Source of the DNA: Shewanella japonica
GTDB taxonomy: Bacteria; Pseudomonadota; Gammaproteobacteria; Enterobacterales; Shewanellaceae
Reading direction: 5' to 3'
Assembly: GCF_002075795.1 (NCBI RefSeq)
Contig: NZ_CP020472.1
Location: 1,347,001 to 1,411,000 of the forward strand
DNA: 64,000 bases
The notes under the pieces are model-generated. The model searched no databases and was not told the origin of the DNA. It saw only the letters and a list, made by a program, of their open reading frames with translations. The translations under genes were made by a program, and so were the position numbers. This document shows, in pieces, positions 9,701-19,181 of this stretch (positions are counted from its first letter, which is position 1; each line of letters starts with the position of its first letter).

Positions 9701-9878
9701 CTTTATGTTGGGATTGGTTGTTTGAGGCGGCGAGATTGAGATTGGCAATAAAATCAATTGAATCGGTTCTCCAGGGCGTTGATGATTCAAGCCCTGGATT
9801 GATTGTTTCTATGTATAGCAATAATAAACAAATACAAAAAGTATATTTTGCTATACGGTTGATATGCCGAAAAAGCAT
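6747..9878 (-). CDS. usher-like outer-membrane assembly protein for the DUF4402 locus
   Basis: The 1043-residue protein starts with a hydrophobic export signal and a Ser/Thr/Gln/Lys-rich low-complexity stretch to about residue 210. A domain with LYLPIQFLADNL and VYFDDWDIYVDIEVVEQILG then precedes a long beta-barrel region with usher-type features (YRLGSIDSHN, VVEGELEPGWDVELYRNG, PYYIGTNQYQLRLFG). The end holds two regulatory-like beta-sandwich modules, one with an Asp/Asn-rich loop (DDNNNGLYDEDE) that looks able to bind calcium. Position between chaperone and subunit genes supports a role in subunit secretion at the outer membrane. It is larger than classical FimD/PapC ushers (about 830-880 residues) and is closer in style to TcfC/CooC-type alternative ushers; exact family not confirmed. 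Confidence 0.7.
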   Translation of the reverse strand: MLFRHINRIAKYTFCICLLLLYIETINPGLESSTPWRTDSIDFIANLNLAASNNQSQHKEREIPDKEATVNDSLTKTTSSLQQSTSFQRQTKSKTMASESITTKPEPELTITSKPIALTSTVLTVASTSALVKPIIVNSESKKKVNIQPETVSSKRAPTIDSAPINGLSNLPTNQEFSQQSSQKTSQQVTLSDAPKLIQAISPVTVASTANDPEIALANCSRRLTRSYTSSAANEEQFLVGQFNYGSEQLSDEIFIYQDKATLYLPIQFLADNLMLPLQVNMQPLSVSGWYLTTENTVDISQHLMQFTAQNSDCNQNPTDVYFDDWDIYVDIEVVEQILGLEIHFDHARQLLAVNENTLVPLSQLLERQKRHQQFNHQKNANDQQRMRQVTSEYATIGDLALHADVGVSQRKQIETQQPKVDGFIQARTDLLGHSAYAGYSWSEYGETFNAYIEKAMADTWVKYYRLGSIDSHNLALVSGASSGEGLILNAGDAFSDDIRYIVVEGELEPGWDVELYRNGGLISVQRVGDNGQYRFEQVPYYIGTNQYQLRLFGPNGETRTESFSKLLDPSLMQADSFGMNFGVMQREQDDLKQVYASANWAVSDNFSAGIALIEQQVSDNKWLFNPSLTLSMLTDNSVWQLNLTGNETGTAANIIAQGSNSLIDWQAEWAHYQDFESWENPNNQVKQLANINVNGNLDHTNMSWGLNGSWQEQNFGTDSIYLGATVAGQFQHLALSNELSWQNIADTQRWANRLALSGRVSDWYLRSYADIALLPTTELTQLVSNASTSLSEQSNYQFEVRYQPMALAEVTVRNSLSYFLDTTTLRLTLENDSEGDWFAQFKWSSSALLIAPDNTWLLDRVSHLNTGSVKIIAFQDDNNNGLYDEDELPLSGLRFSGHSQADSATDERGQLLITHIQTSRPHRLVLNEQSLPDPFLLPQNSILLVNAHPGNVAEVLFPVLFTAELDGEIFYDDGVAAKGVLVTLIDDADNQYHARVEYDGVFIFEQLVPGRYQIEINKQRQATPIELKPGEYVTLATQTISR

Positions 9879-9920
9879 AATCTGCCGAGATAAAGTAGGT
9901 GTTTTTCAGTCACACTGTCC

Positions 9921-10712
9921 TTATAATTTGATCACAGATTCGATTGTTTTAGCCTCGAATAAAGTGTCATTTTCAACATATCTAATCAGTAGATCCGTCC
10001 CAGGTTTTACTGCTTGGTTAAGTGTTATTGCAAATCGACGTTGATCGTTTTCAGTATAGATGGATGCATTTTTTAAACTGCCAACTAATTGATTAGATGC
10101 ACTGTCATACACTTCAATATCACCGTAACTGCTACGTTGACCGCTACGGCTTATATCAACAATTAGTTGTTGCTGATTATCTGGGCTTGCTAGCAATTCT
10201 CCGTTCACTGTTAATTCTGCGATTAAATCACCGACTCTCATGATCACCGGAATGGCAATACGTAAATAGGCTGTGACTGATAAGTTCATCGTGTCATTGG
10301 ATTCAGTGGTGTCTGAAACTGTGGTCGGGGCTAAAGGGATTTGATGAAAAACGATGTAGCTTCGGTATTCACCAGCTTTGATGTCTTTTGGCGGACGCAC
10401 AGCAAGCCTTACTCTTGCACCTTGCTCAGGGGATAAACTGACTCGTCGAGGAGAGTAACGGGTGAAACTGGTAAGTGAAGTAGGACTTGTTTTAGGCTCT
10501 AAAGTTAAAAATTCGTCATTGGAGAGTAACTGTTTGTCTTCTAAGTAAATTTCGTAGCGAGCGGTGTCGCTGCTTTTATTAACTAATGAAAAAACGGCGC
10601 TTTTGTTGCGCTGGTTATCAAGTTCGACACGGGTTGGTGTCACGAGTAAGTTTGCACTCACACTTGGTATAAGACTTAACACCAAAGTGGCTATAAGTAG
10701 TAAATTTTTCAT
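9921..10712 (-). CDS. periplasmic pilus-assembly chaperone (PapD-like)
   Basis: A clear signal peptide (MKNLLLIATLVLSLIPSVSA) is followed by an immunoglobulin-like domain: LLVTPTRVELDNQRN, then YSPRRVSLSPEQGARVRLAVR and EYRSYIVFHQIP, matching the P-pilus chaperone pattern in which an Arg/Lys cleft and the G1 strand bind subunits. The length (263 residues) suits a two-domain chaperone. It is 42 bp upstream of the usher and about 200 bp downstream of the pilin-like gene in the same direction, so it should hold the DUF4402 subunits in the periplasm before export. Confidence 0.82.
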   Translation of the reverse strand: MKNLLLIATLVLSLIPSVSANLLVTPTRVELDNQRNKSAVFSLVNKSSDTARYEIYLEDKQLLSNDEFLTLEPKTSPTSLTSFTRYSPRRVSLSPEQGARVRLAVRPPKDIKAGEYRSYIVFHQIPLAPTTVSDTTESNDTMNLSVTAYLRIAIPVIMRVGDLIAELTVNGELLASPDNQQQLIVDISRSGQRSSYGDIEVYDSASNQLVGSLKNASIYTENDQRRFAITLNQAVKPGTDLLIRYVENDTLFEAKTIESVIKL

Positions 10713-10817
10713 ATTGTTGCCCAGCTAAATTTTGATGCATTAGATGCAAATTTATTAATTATTATTGCTAGCTTACTTCGAGCTTATTTTAATTTTGTTT
10801 GTTAGTGGGGTGAATAT

Positions 10818-10842
10818 AATCCCGCAAACTCGTTGCGGGATT
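10818..10842 (-). other. stem-loop between pilin-like and chaperone genes
   Basis: AATCCCGCAA and TTGCGGGATT form a 10-bp GC-rich stem around ACTCG. On the minus strand no T run follows, so it is more likely a partial attenuator or RNA-processing/stability hairpin than a full terminator. In pilus operons such hairpins after the major subunit allow more subunit than chaperone/usher to be made; that use here is inference. Confidence 0.6.
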
Positions 10843-10909
10843 CATCAATGTTACTGGTGATGTAAGCAATATAGGTTAGGGTAAATTGCTTACATCAGAT
10901 AACACAGGT

Positions 10910-11377
10910 TTAGTAAACCACTGAAAGAGTGTACGACAGTGCGTGAGTCCCTTCAGTTGCTGAAGCTGCAACGATATCAAGTGTTCCAGCAACGTCAACG
11001 TCTAACGTATTACCAGAGACAGTACCCGTTAGACTAGCAAGAGTTGGGGTAAACGTAACGCCAGAAACAGACGTATCAGGACCAGATACTGAAAGGTTTA
11101 CTGTTCCGTCAGCGGCAGCCACATTGAAAACACCAGTACGTGCAGCATTACCACCAGCAACACATGCAGCTCCAGAAGTTGTATCTGAGTAATCAAGAGC
11201 ACACTGGCCATCAGCAGCGATTGATACATCACCAAATTCCATTTGGGTCGTTTCAGATACAGTGATTGGGTAGATTAAGTTGAAGTTAGCAGTACCTGTT
11301 TCGTCAGCGGCACCCACTTGAGTAGAAAGAAATAGTGTAGAGGCGATAACAGATGATAATAGTATTTTTTTAGTCAT
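10910..11377 (-). CDS. DUF4402-like secreted protein (probable major pilin/surface-fibre subunit)
   Basis: The 155-residue protein begins with a standard signal peptide (MTKKILLSSVIASTLFLSTQVGA). The mature domain is rich in Ala, Thr, Ser, Gly and Val, shows NLIYPITVSETTQMEFGDV near its start, two Cys that could form a disulfide (QCALDY and AACVAGG), and ends ALSYTLSVVY. This matches DUF4402 beta-sandwich proteins and the size of pilin subunits. It is the first gene of the chaperone/usher operon and is followed by a stem-loop, as is usual for the most abundant subunit. Confidence 0.78.
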   Translation of the reverse strand: MTKKILLSSVIASTLFLSTQVGAADETGTANFNLIYPITVSETTQMEFGDVSIAADGQCALDYSDTTSGAACVAGGNAARTGVFNVAAADGTVNLSVSGPDTSVSGVTFTPTLASLTGTVSGNTLDVDVAGTLDIVAASATEGTHALSYTLSVVY

Positions 11378-12058
11378 TTTATTGTTCCCAGGTGTAATAT
11401 TATAATTTTAATAGCCCATAATTTTTATGTGGATATTTGTCGCTTTTAAACAAGGACTTAATCAATGGGCAAAGTCAAAATAGCAGTATTGAAATAATTT
11501 GCAACACTTTGGTTACAATTGTGTCTTGCATTTCTTTATATAGCGAAGAGTTATAAGTTATTGCTAAAGTTTAATTTAAAATGCTAGCTACAAAGTATTA
11601 GATTTCAAACTAGCGTTTAACTCTATGAAAATTAGAATAATATCGGCTATGAAAGATCTTATTTATTAGTTGAGTAGTTTAGTTGGTTTTTTGATGCTGT
11701 TGATATAACGGTATTTTTTGTTTAATTTGTGGTCAGTCAACAAGGTTTCATATAGACGATCTTTTGATTTAAAAATGTACAACATTGATCTTATGCTGGG
11801 AATTTTACAGAATTCAACGAAAAATTGAGTAGACTGAACTCGTCAACATTGTCTGGCTTTCTTAAATGAGTTTGTTGATTTTTTGTAACGTTATTGAGAT
11901 GATGCGAGAAAATATTGATAAGACTACTTGATACAAAATGTTTTTATAGACTTAATTTAGCTTTTGTTTGCTTAAGATTTAATAATTACATTTTTGTTTT
12001 TAAAATATCGTAAAATCAATGACTAATAAAAATAATAATAAAATTGGGTGTCAGCGGT
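11378..12058. other. AT-rich divergent intergenic region, 681 bp
   Basis: No ORF with a believable start is seen. The region separates the minus-strand pilin-like operon from the plus-strand DUF4402-like gene and should hold both promoters. A TATAAT is present on the minus strand about 30 bp before the pilin-like start, without a clear -35. Long A/T runs and many TTTATT/AATAAT tracts suggest H-NS-type silencing, which is inference. Confidence 0.5.
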
Positions 12059-12559
12059 ATGCCGACTTGTATTGACTCTTCCAGATATCTCAAGCTCATA
12101 AAGTTAACCTTGCTTGCTACGTTAAGTGTGCTGTGTTGTTCTTCAGCCTTCGCACAAATTGTTATTACAGAAATTCAGCCTATTAAATTTCCTACGGTGT
12201 TACAAAATAGTGGAACAAGTTCTACTGTGGTAGTGAACTGGAAAGGCGGGATTGGTAATTCAACCAATGCGACTTTGCTTGATGATGATTATTATCAAGG
12301 GCGCTATTTTATTACTTCTGATACTAGCGATCCCATAACGATTAATTTTATTAGTTTGAATAATGAGCCGCTAATCCAAATAAAAAACATTAAAATTCGC
12401 TATAAAAATACCACTTATAAAACGTTTCCTGCAATGGGGTTAGACAATCCTGGTGTCGATGGAGAGTACATCGAAATAGGCGCTAAGGTTGTGGCGAATA
12501 AAAAATCTAGCCAAGGGGCTAAATATCCGCAATATACCTTAAGCGTCAATGAGCAATAA
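12059..12559 (+). CDS. DUF4402-like secreted protein, divergent from the pilus operon
   Basis: The start chosen is ATG 12059; an upstream in-frame TTG at 12044 is less likely. The 166-residue product has a signal peptide with basic n-region and cleavage near SSAFAQ. The mature part has FPTVLQNSGTSSTVVVNW, a GRYFITSD strand, EYIEIGAKVVANKKSSQGAKYPQYTLSVNEQ near the end, a layout like the other two DUF4402-like proteins but without their Cys pair. It could be a tip/adhesin or accessory subunit of the same fibre, or a separate secreted protein. Weak ribosome site. Confidence 0.55.
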   Translation: MPTCIDSSRYLKLIKLTLLATLSVLCCSSAFAQIVITEIQPIKFPTVLQNSGTSSTVVVNWKGGIGNSTNATLLDDDYYQGRYFITSDTSDPITINFISLNNEPLIQIKNIKIRYKNTTYKTFPAMGLDNPGVDGEYIEIGAKVVANKKSSQGAKYPQYTLSVNEQ

Positions 12560-12642
12560 GTTTCCCCATCTAGCATCTAAGATCGGGAGCCGTTCACAAA
12601 CAGGGCTTTGACTGTGCAAGTCAATTTAGACATAGAAGAAAT

Positions 12643-12678
12643 AAAAAAGGCCATCAACTTTTGTTGATGGCCTTTTTC
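12643..12678. terminator. bidirectional terminator between the DUF4402-like gene and valS
   Basis: AAAAAAGGCCATCAAC and GTTGATGGCCTTTTTC pair almost perfectly around TTTT. It lies between two convergent genes and has A and T tracts on both flanks. Confidence 0.9.
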
Positions 12679-12690
12679 GTATTACTGAGG

Positions 12691-15606
12691 TTAACTTTCT
12701 AGTTTAGCCAGTTCAGCTTTTTGTTCGGTTAGCTTTTCAATATCTCGTTGGTATTCCGCTTGTTTAGCACGCTCTTTTTCAATCACGGCTGCAGGTGCTT
12801 TAGCGACAAACCCTTGATTCGATAACTTGCCTTCAATACGTTTGAACTCGCCAGCTGCTTTTTCAAGTAGCTTGTCGATACGAGCCACTTCTTTAGCAAC
12901 ATCAATTAATCCAGCCATTGGAATTAACAACTCCATATCGCCTACAAGCTGTGTTGTAGACATTGGCGCTGTTTCACCGTCGGCAAGAATGGTCATAGAT
13001 TCAAGCTTAGCTAGGGTCTTGAAGAAGGTTTGGTTTGCTTCTAGACGTGCTTTGTCTTGTTCACTCACGCCGCGTAGTAGGGCGTTAAGTGGCTTAGAAG
13101 GAGCAATGTTAAGTTCTGCACGAATATTACGTACAGCCGTAATCACTTGCTTAACCCACTCAAGATCTTCCATCGCTTGAGAGTCTACTTTAGTGGCATC
13201 AAATTCAGGGAATTCAGCCAACATTAACGTCTCTCCGTCAACTCCTGCTAGCGGTTTAATGCGCTGCCAGATAGTTTCGGTGAGATAAGGCATCATTGGG
13301 TGCATTAAACGCTGCATTTGTTCTAGTACAGTGACTAGAGTATGACGTGTGCCACGAAGCTGTGCTTCGCTGCCGCTTTGCATTACAGGCTTCGTTAGCT
13401 CTAAGTACCAGTCACAGAACTGATTCCAAGTGAACTCATAAATAGTGTTAGCGGCTAAGTCAAAGCGGTAGTTTGCCATATGCTCGTCATAAGCTTTTAC
13501 CGTTTGATTGAACAAACCGATAATCCAGCGATCAGCAAGTGACAGTTCCATTTCACCAGGCTTGCCGTCAACAAGTAATTGACCACAATCTAGGGCTTCG
13601 CCAACCGCATCTTCATCAGCGCCTTCAGCTTGTACTTCGGTGTTCATTAGTACGTAGCGTGAAGCATTCCAGATTTTGTTACAGAAACTGCGGTAACCGT
13701 CTAGGCGTTTCATGTCCCAGTTGATGTCACGTCCTGTTGAAGCCATTGACGCTAAAGTGAAACGTAGCGCATCAGTACCATGTGCTTCGATACCGTCAGC
13801 AAACTCTTTACGTGTGCTTTTTTCAATTTTAGCTGCAAGTTTAGGCTGCATCATGTTGCCAGTACGCTTAGTCACAAGTGACTCAAGGTCAATACCGTCA
13901 ATCATGTCTAATGGGTCAAGTACGTTACCTTTAGACTTCGACATTTTGTTACCCGCTTCATCACGGATAAGACCTGTCACATAAACAGTCTTGAACGGGA
14001 CTTGTGGTTTGCCATTTTCATCTTTAATGAAATGCATGGTCATCATGATCATACGGGCAACCCAGAAGAAAATAATATCAAAGCCTGTAACCAACACATC
14101 TGTTGGGTGGAAAGCTTTTAATTCTTCGGTGTTTTTTGGCCAACCTAATGTTGAGAATGTCCATAACGCAGAGCTAAACCATGTGTCTAATACATCATTA
14201 TCTTGGCGTAAGACAATAGACTCATCTAAGTTATGCTTTGCACGAACTTCAGCTTCGTCACGACCCACATAGACTTTACCTGCTTCGTCGTACCAAGCTG
14301 GGATACGATGTCCCCACCAAAGTTGGCGAGAGATACACCAGTCTTGAATATCGCGCATCCAAGAGTTGTACATGTTCTCGTATTGTTGTGGTACGAACTT
14401 GATGTCGCCATTATCAACAGCTTCCATCGCAGTTTTAGCCATTGGTGCAACAGAGACATACCACTGATCTGTCAGTAAAGGTTCAATGACAACACCTGAA
14501 CGATCGCCATAAGGCACTTTCAATCCGTGAGGGTCGATTTTTCCAAGTAAACCTAATGTTTCGAACTCTTCAACAATGGCTTTACGGGCGGCAAAACGTT
14601 CAAGACCGGCATAGCGCTCAGGCAAGCTGTTATCAAGTTCATTATTTGCTGTACCATCTGTATTGACGACTTCTGCAGCACTGCGGATTTCTGCATTAAT
14701 CGTTAAGATGTTGAACATAGGTAGGGCGTGACGCTTACCGACTTCATAATCGTTAAAGTCATGTGCAGGTGTGATTTTTACACAACCTGTACCAAATTCC
14801 ATGTCGACATAATCGTCAGCTACGATAGGAATAAGACGGTTTACGATTGGCAATAAAATGAACTTACCAATCAGTGATTGATAACGTTCATCGTCAGGGT
14901 GAACTGCAACAGCACTATCACCTAACATGGTTTCAGGACGTGTAGTGGCGACTTCTAAATAGTCTTTACCATCAGCAGTTAATGCACCCTCAGCAAGCGG
15001 ATAGCGGAAATGCCACATGCTGCCTTGCTTTTCTTTGTTTTCAACTTCAAGATCAGAAATTGCAGTGTGCAGTTTTGGATCCCAGTTTACTAAGCGTTTA
15101 CCACGGTAAATCAACTCATCATCGTATAGACGTACAAACACTTCTTGTACGGCTTCAGACATGCCTTCATCCATGGTAAAACGTTCACGGTCCCAATCAA
15201 CTGATGCGCCTAAACGACGTAGCTGTTTAGTAATAGTACCGCCAGATTCATTTTTCCAATCCCAAATGCGTTCAATAAAGTTATCGCGGCCTAAGTCGTG
15301 GCGGCCTAATCCTTCTTCTGCAAAGACTTTACGTTCAACCAGCATTTGAGTTGCAATACCCGCATGGTCAGTACCCACTTGCCAAAGGGTATTTTTACCC
15401 TTCATGCGTTGGTAACGAGTCAAGGTATCCATGATGGTATCTTGGAATGCATGGCCCATGTGCAAACTACCCGTCACATTCGGTGGCGGGATCATGATGC
15501 AATAGTTACCTTTTGACTCATCGCCATGTGGTTTGAAGTAGCCTTGCTCTTCCCAGTTTTGGTAAAGAGATTGCTCAATTGACTGTGGATTATATGTTTT
15601 TTCCAT
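12691..15606 (-). CDS. valS: valyl-tRNA synthetase
   Basis: This cytoplasmic class I synthetase charges tRNA-Val and edits mischarged Thr. The 971-residue protein carries the HIGH motif as HMGH in [14 protein letters not shown] near residue 45 and KMSKS in [11 protein letters not shown] near 560. The C-terminal coiled-coil arm typical of ValRS is visible in the last 70 residues ([16 protein letters not shown], ending [11 protein letters not shown]). It is slightly longer than E. coli ValS (951). It follows holC by 58 bp; the pepA-holC-valS order is conserved in gammaproteobacteria. Confidence 0.98.
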   Translation of the reverse strand: MEKTYNPQSIEQSLYQNWEEQGYFKPHGDESKGNYCIMIPPPNVTGSLHMGHAFQDTIMDTLTRYQRMKGKNTLWQVGTDHAGIATQMLVERKVFAEEGLGRHDLGRDNFIERIWDWKNESGGTITKQLRRLGASVDWDRERFTMDEGMSEAVQEVFVRLYDDELIYRGKRLVNWDPKLHTAISDLEVENKEKQGSMWHFRYPLAEGALTADGKDYLEVATTRPETMLGDSAVAVHPDDERYQSLIGKFILLPIVNRLIPIVADDYVDMEFGTGCVKITPAHDFNDYEVGKRHALPMFNILTINAEIRSAAEVVNTDGTANNELDNSLPERYAGLERFAARKAIVEEFETLGLLGKIDPHGLKVPYGDRSGVVIEPLLTDQWYVSVAPMAKTAMEAVDNGDIKFVPQQYENMYNSWMRDIQDWCISRQLWWGHRIPAWYDEAGKVYVGRDEAEVRAKHNLDESIVLRQDNDVLDTWFSSALWTFSTLGWPKNTEELKAFHPTDVLVTGFDIIFFWVARMIMMTMHFIKDENGKPQVPFKTVYVTGLIRDEAGNKMSKSKGNVLDPLDMIDGIDLESLVTKRTGNMMQPKLAAKIEKSTRKEFADGIEAHGTDALRFTLASMASTGRDINWDMKRLDGYRSFCNKIWNASRYVLMNTEVQAEGADEDAVGEALDCGQLLVDGKPGEMELSLADRWIIGLFNQTVKAYDEHMANYRFDLAANTIYEFTWNQFCDWYLELTKPVMQSGSEAQLRGTRHTLVTVLEQMQRLMHPMMPYLTETIWQRIKPLAGVDGETLMLAEFPEFDATKVDSQAMEDLEWVKQVITAVRNIRAELNIAPSKPLNALLRGVSEQDKARLEANQTFFKTLAKLESMTILADGETAPMSTTQLVGDMELLIPMAGLIDVAKEVARIDKLLEKAAGEFKRIEGKLSNQGFVAKAPAAVIEKERAKQAEYQRDIEKLTEQKAELAKLES

Positions 15607-15664
15607 GGGATTTTTGTTTTCTCAATCTAAATTAATAGTTGGTATTGTTAACGAATCAACTGAC

Positions 15665-16117
15665 TTAAACGCCAGTGAACTCAGTTGTTGTGAGTTCAAT
15701 GCCTAATTGCTTATATTCGCGATAGCGAGCACGTGCAATTTGTTTAAGCGCATCATCATTAGCAACAAAATCGATAATATGCGGAAAGTTAACCGCAAAT
15801 GATGGCACTTGATCTGCGAGGTTAATGAGTAAATGGCGGCTTTTATTCGCGCCTAATTTATCAAAACCAATTTCCACAGGTGAACCGGTTACCGGTCCTT
15901 CCCCTTTTAAATTGTGGGGAACAAATGCCGTTGGCTCAAATTGCCAAAGTAATTCGTCAATTGCGTATGCCTGCTGCTTGTCTTGGCAATGAATATAAAT
16001 TAATTGCTGCTGACGATAATGCTTTTCTGCTAATTGGCAGGCGCTTAAAAATACACTTTCGATTGCACTTGGCTGCGTATTGATGGCGGGCATTAAGTAA
16101 AACAGAGTCTTTGGCAT
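15665..16117 (-). CDS. holC: DNA polymerase III chi subunit
   Basis: The 150-residue product has the chi pattern: an N-terminal FYLMPA strand, ACQLAEKHYRQQQLIYIHCQDKQQA split around a helix, DELLWQFEPTAFVPHNL, and a C-terminal YREYKQLGIELTTTEF. Chi links the clamp loader to SSB. The size matches E. coli HolC (147). Location between pepA and valS on the same strand is the classical one. Confidence 0.95.
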   Translation of the reverse strand: MPKTLFYLMPAINTQPSAIESVFLSACQLAEKHYRQQQLIYIHCQDKQQAYAIDELLWQFEPTAFVPHNLKGEGPVTGSPVEIGFDKLGANKSRHLLINLADQVPSFAVNFPHIIDFVANDDALKQIARARYREYKQLGIELTTTEFTGV

Positions 16118-16236
16118 GCTTTTACTGTATTTGACGAAGTAAAGACGGATTTTACACTAAAAGCAACTCATGGGGCTAGGGCGGACAGCGGTTAAATTAA
16201 CATTTAGATGTGATTAGTTTTAAATCATTTATAAAT

Positions 16237-16270
16237 AAAAAAGGTGAAGAATGATTTCTTCACCTTTTTT
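16237..16270. terminator. bidirectional intrinsic terminator between pepA and holC
   Basis: AAAAAAGGTGAAGAA and TTCTTCACCTTTTTT pair around TGAT. On the minus strand it ends the pepA transcript, so holC-valS probably has its own promoter in 16118-16236. Confidence 0.9.
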
Positions 16271-16304
16271 TATAAAACGCATTGTCTAACTTGGATAATA
16301 AGGC

Positions 16305-17813
16305 TTATTCGCCTTGATCAACACCAGCTCTGTTAATTAAGAACTGACTTAATAATGGCACAGGGCGACCTGTAGAACCTTTATTTGCGCCGCTGTTCCA
16401 AGCTGTACCTGCCACATCGATATGTGCCCAGTTATATTTCTTAGTGAAACGAGATAAGAAACATGCAGCTGTGATAGAACCTGCTGGACGACCGCCTAAG
16501 TTAGTCATGTCAGCAAATGGGCTCTCAAGCATTTCTTGATACTCATCCCAAATCGGCATACGCCATGCTCGGTCACCTGATTGCTCACCCGCATTTAATA
16601 GTTCGTGAGCTAGCGGGTTATGTGAAGAGAATAAACCAGAGGCATGTTTACCTAAGGCAATCACACAAGCGCCAGTTAATGTTGCGGTATCGATAACCAA
16701 TTCAGGGTCGTAACGTTCAACATAAGTCAGTACATCACAAAGCACTAAGCGTCCTTCTGCATCAGTATTTAATACTTCGACAGTTTGGCCTGACATAGTG
16801 GTTAAAATGTCACCTGGACGGTAAGCATCACCTGATGGCATGTTTTCACAGCCAGCAAGAATACCAATAACGTTTATAGGTAAATTCATTTCACATAAGG
16901 CTTTCATTGCGCCAATAACACCTGCTGCGCCGCCCATGTCATATTTCATCTCATCCATGCCATCACCTGGTTTTAATGAGATGCCGCCTGAGTCAAACGT
17001 CAGGCCTTTACCAATGAGGACAATTGGCTTTTCTGTTTCATCAACAGCGCCTTTGTACTCCATGATTGTCATAATGGATTCATTGGCACTGGCACGGCCA
17101 ACTGCTAGGTATGAGTTCATGCCTAGCTTAGCCATTTGTTCTTCACCGACAGTCGTTACTGTCAGGTTTTGGTGAACTTCACCAATCTGACGTGCTTGAG
17201 ATGCAAGGTAAGCAGGATTACAGATATTAGGTGGCATATTGGCAACGTCACGACATAAATCCATACCTGATGCGACAGCCATTCCATGATCGATTGCACG
17301 TTCACCAATCGTTAGTTCACGACGTGTCGGTACATTAAACACCATTTTACGTAATGGACGACGAGTTTCGCCTTTACGTGTTTTTAAGGTGTCAAAACTG
17401 TATAAGCTGTTATAAGTCGTCTCAACGGCTTGGCGAACTTTCCAGTACGTATCGCGACCTTTAACGTGCAATTCAGTCAAGAAGCAAACCGCTTCCATCG
17501 AACCTGTTTCGTTTAAAGTATTGATGGTTTTGGTGATGATTTGTTTGTATTGGCGTTCATCAAGTTCACGCTCTTTACCACAACCAACCAATAAAACGCG
17601 CTCACTTAGCACATTCGGAACATGATGTAATAACAACATCTGTCCTGGCTTGCCTTCTAAATCACCGCGTCGAAGTAGGTTACTGATGTAACCTTCACTG
17701 ATTTTATCCAATTGCTCCGCGATACCAGATAAACGACGTGGTTCGTATACACCGACAACGATACAAGCTGAACGTTGCTTCTCGGGGCTGCCGCTCTTTA
17801 CGCTAAACTCCAT
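16305..17813 (-). CDS. pepA: leucyl aminopeptidase PepA
   Basis: M17 aminopeptidase that removes N-terminal residues using two metal ions; in E. coli it also binds DNA in XerCD recombination and carAB control. The start is ATG 17813 ([13 protein letters not shown]), with AGGAG five bases upstream; an in-frame GTG at 17819 overlaps that site. The 502 residues match E. coli PepA (503) nearly throughout. Metal and catalytic motifs are intact: [22 protein letters not shown] and [14 protein letters not shown]. The gene is divergent from lptF. Confidence 0.98.
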   Translation of the reverse strand: MEFSVKSGSPEKQRSACIVVGVYEPRRLSGIAEQLDKISEGYISNLLRRGDLEGKPGQMLLLHHVPNVLSERVLLVGCGKERELDERQYKQIITKTINTLNETGSMEAVCFLTELHVKGRDTYWKVRQAVETTYNSLYSFDTLKTRKGETRRPLRKMVFNVPTRRELTIGERAIDHGMAVASGMDLCRDVANMPPNICNPAYLASQARQIGEVHQNLTVTTVGEEQMAKLGMNSYLAVGRASANESIMTIMEYKGAVDETEKPIVLIGKGLTFDSGGISLKPGDGMDEMKYDMGGAAGVIGAMKALCEMNLPINVIGILAGCENMPSGDAYRPGDILTTMSGQTVEVLNTDAEGRLVLCDVLTYVERYDPELVIDTATLTGACVIALGKHASGLFSSHNPLAHELLNAGEQSGDRAWRMPIWDEYQEMLESPFADMTNLGGRPAGSITAACFLSRFTKKYNWAHIDVAGTAWNSGANKGSTGRPVPLLSQFLINRAGVDQGE

Positions 17814-18068
17814 GAGCACTCCTAGATTATTAAAGACAAATTTTTATATTTATTAGATAATGTTTTAATTAGGCCTGTTAGGCCATATTTACAACCCTTT
17901 AAGGAAATAAATCCTTGGTAATTTTCTGCTATAGCTGCTAAATGAATTACACTAAAGGAAGCTCACGAGCTGGTCAGAAAACTATCAATAACTGCTAAAA
18001 GCAGACATTTTATAGTGAACTTACTCTGATACCAGCAAAAAGACAAGTTTAGACAGTGGATCCTACCT

Positions 18069-19181
18069 GTGATTGTATTTAGATACTTGATCGTTGAAGT
18101 TTTAAAAGCGCAATTTGCGATACTTTTGGTGCTATTAACTATTTTTATTAGCCAGCAATTTGTGCGTGTATTAGGGGATGCCTCAAATGGCGAATTTCCC
18201 GCCACATTAGTATTGACCTTATTAGGTCTAAATTTACCGCAATTGACGGTATTGGTGCTGCCATTAAGTTTTTTCTTGGGCATTTTACTTGCTCACGGGC
18301 GAATGTATGCCGAAAACGAAATGGTGGTGCTTCATGGCGTTGGGATCAGTGAGTGGTATGTTACTCGCGTTACCTTACTTATTGCCGTGGCCAATTTAAT
18401 ATTCACAGGTATTTTATCTGTGTATGTTGGACCGTGGGCGGAAGAGAGGCAAAATCAAGTATTAGAGCAGGCCCAGTCAGAAGCAGGCCTTGCTGCGATT
18501 GTTCAAGGCCGTTTTCAGGCAAGTCCTAATGGTAGGGCGGTTCTTTTTGTAGAAAAAATATCTAAGTCCAATGAACTTGAAAAAGTATTTGTTGCGCAAC
18601 TTCCCGATCCAGAAGACGAAGAAGGCCTAACTAATATTGTTGTTTCTGAGCAAGGTCGTGTGGTTGAAGACAGCTTTGGCAGTCAACAATTACAGTTAGA
18701 TAATGGTATTCGTTATCAAGGTAGCGCTCAAAACCTCGACTATCAAATGATTGAGTTTGGTGGTTATCGGATGGAAATTAAAGAGCAAGAAGTGGATGAA
18801 AGGCGGCGTAAAATGTCTGCTCTGCCAGTGGGTGAGCTACTTGATACACCTGGGCCAGAGGCAGTTGCAGAGTTCCAGTGGCGATTAGCGTTACCACTTG
18901 CTATTCCACTGATGACGTTAATTGCTGTGCCATTAGCTCGTGTCAATGTAAGGCAAGGTAAGTTTGCTAAAATGTTCCCTGCTATTTTGCTCTATTTGGG
19001 TTATTTCGGATTAATGGTTGCAGGTCGAAAAGCCTTGGAAGATGAAGTTATACCACTTGCTTTAGGCATGTGGTGGATCCATGGGTCTGCATTAGTGATA
19101 GGATTATTTTTGTTAGGTAAGGAACGTCCAAGTGGCGCCAAATTACTGCAAAGCTTTAAGCGCAAGCAGGTGGCATCATGA
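18069..19181 (+). CDS. lptF: LPS export permease LptF
   Basis: Inner-membrane half of the LptB2FG ABC transporter that extracts LPS and passes it to LptC. The 370-residue protein starts at a GTG and opens VIVFRYLIVEVLKAQFAILLV. It has the LptF/LptG layout of three N-terminal helices, a periplasmic beta-jellyroll (about 120-260) and three C-terminal helices. The family signature with polar residues at the membrane is present (ALPLAIPLMTLIAVPLARVN). It overlaps lptG by 4 bp and is divergent from pepA, as in E. coli. Confidence 0.96.
   Translation: MIVFRYLIVEVLKAQFAILLVLLTIFISQQFVRVLGDASNGEFPATLVLTLLGLNLPQLTVLVLPLSFFLGILLAHGRMYAENEMVVLHGVGISEWYVTRVTLLIAVANLIFTGILSVYVGPWAEERQNQVLEQAQSEAGLAAIVQGRFQASPNGRAVLFVEKISKSNELEKVFVAQLPDPEDEEGLTNIVVSEQGRVVEDSFGSQQLQLDNGIRYQGSAQNLDYQMIEFGGYRMEIKEQEVDERRRKMSALPVGELLDTPGPEAVAEFQWRLALPLAIPLMTLIAVPLARVNVRQGKFAKMFPAILLYLGYFGLMVAGRKALEDEVIPLALGMWWIHGSALVIGLFLLGKERPSGAKLLQSFKRKQVAS

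Noticed and set aside
13991-14478. Several frames on the plus strand and one on the minus strand inside valS
   Set aside because: They lie within the conserved valS coding frame and have no independent support.
17870-17884. Direct TAGGCC repeats in the pepA-lptF divergent region
   Set aside because: Only six bases each; too short to claim an operator without more evidence.
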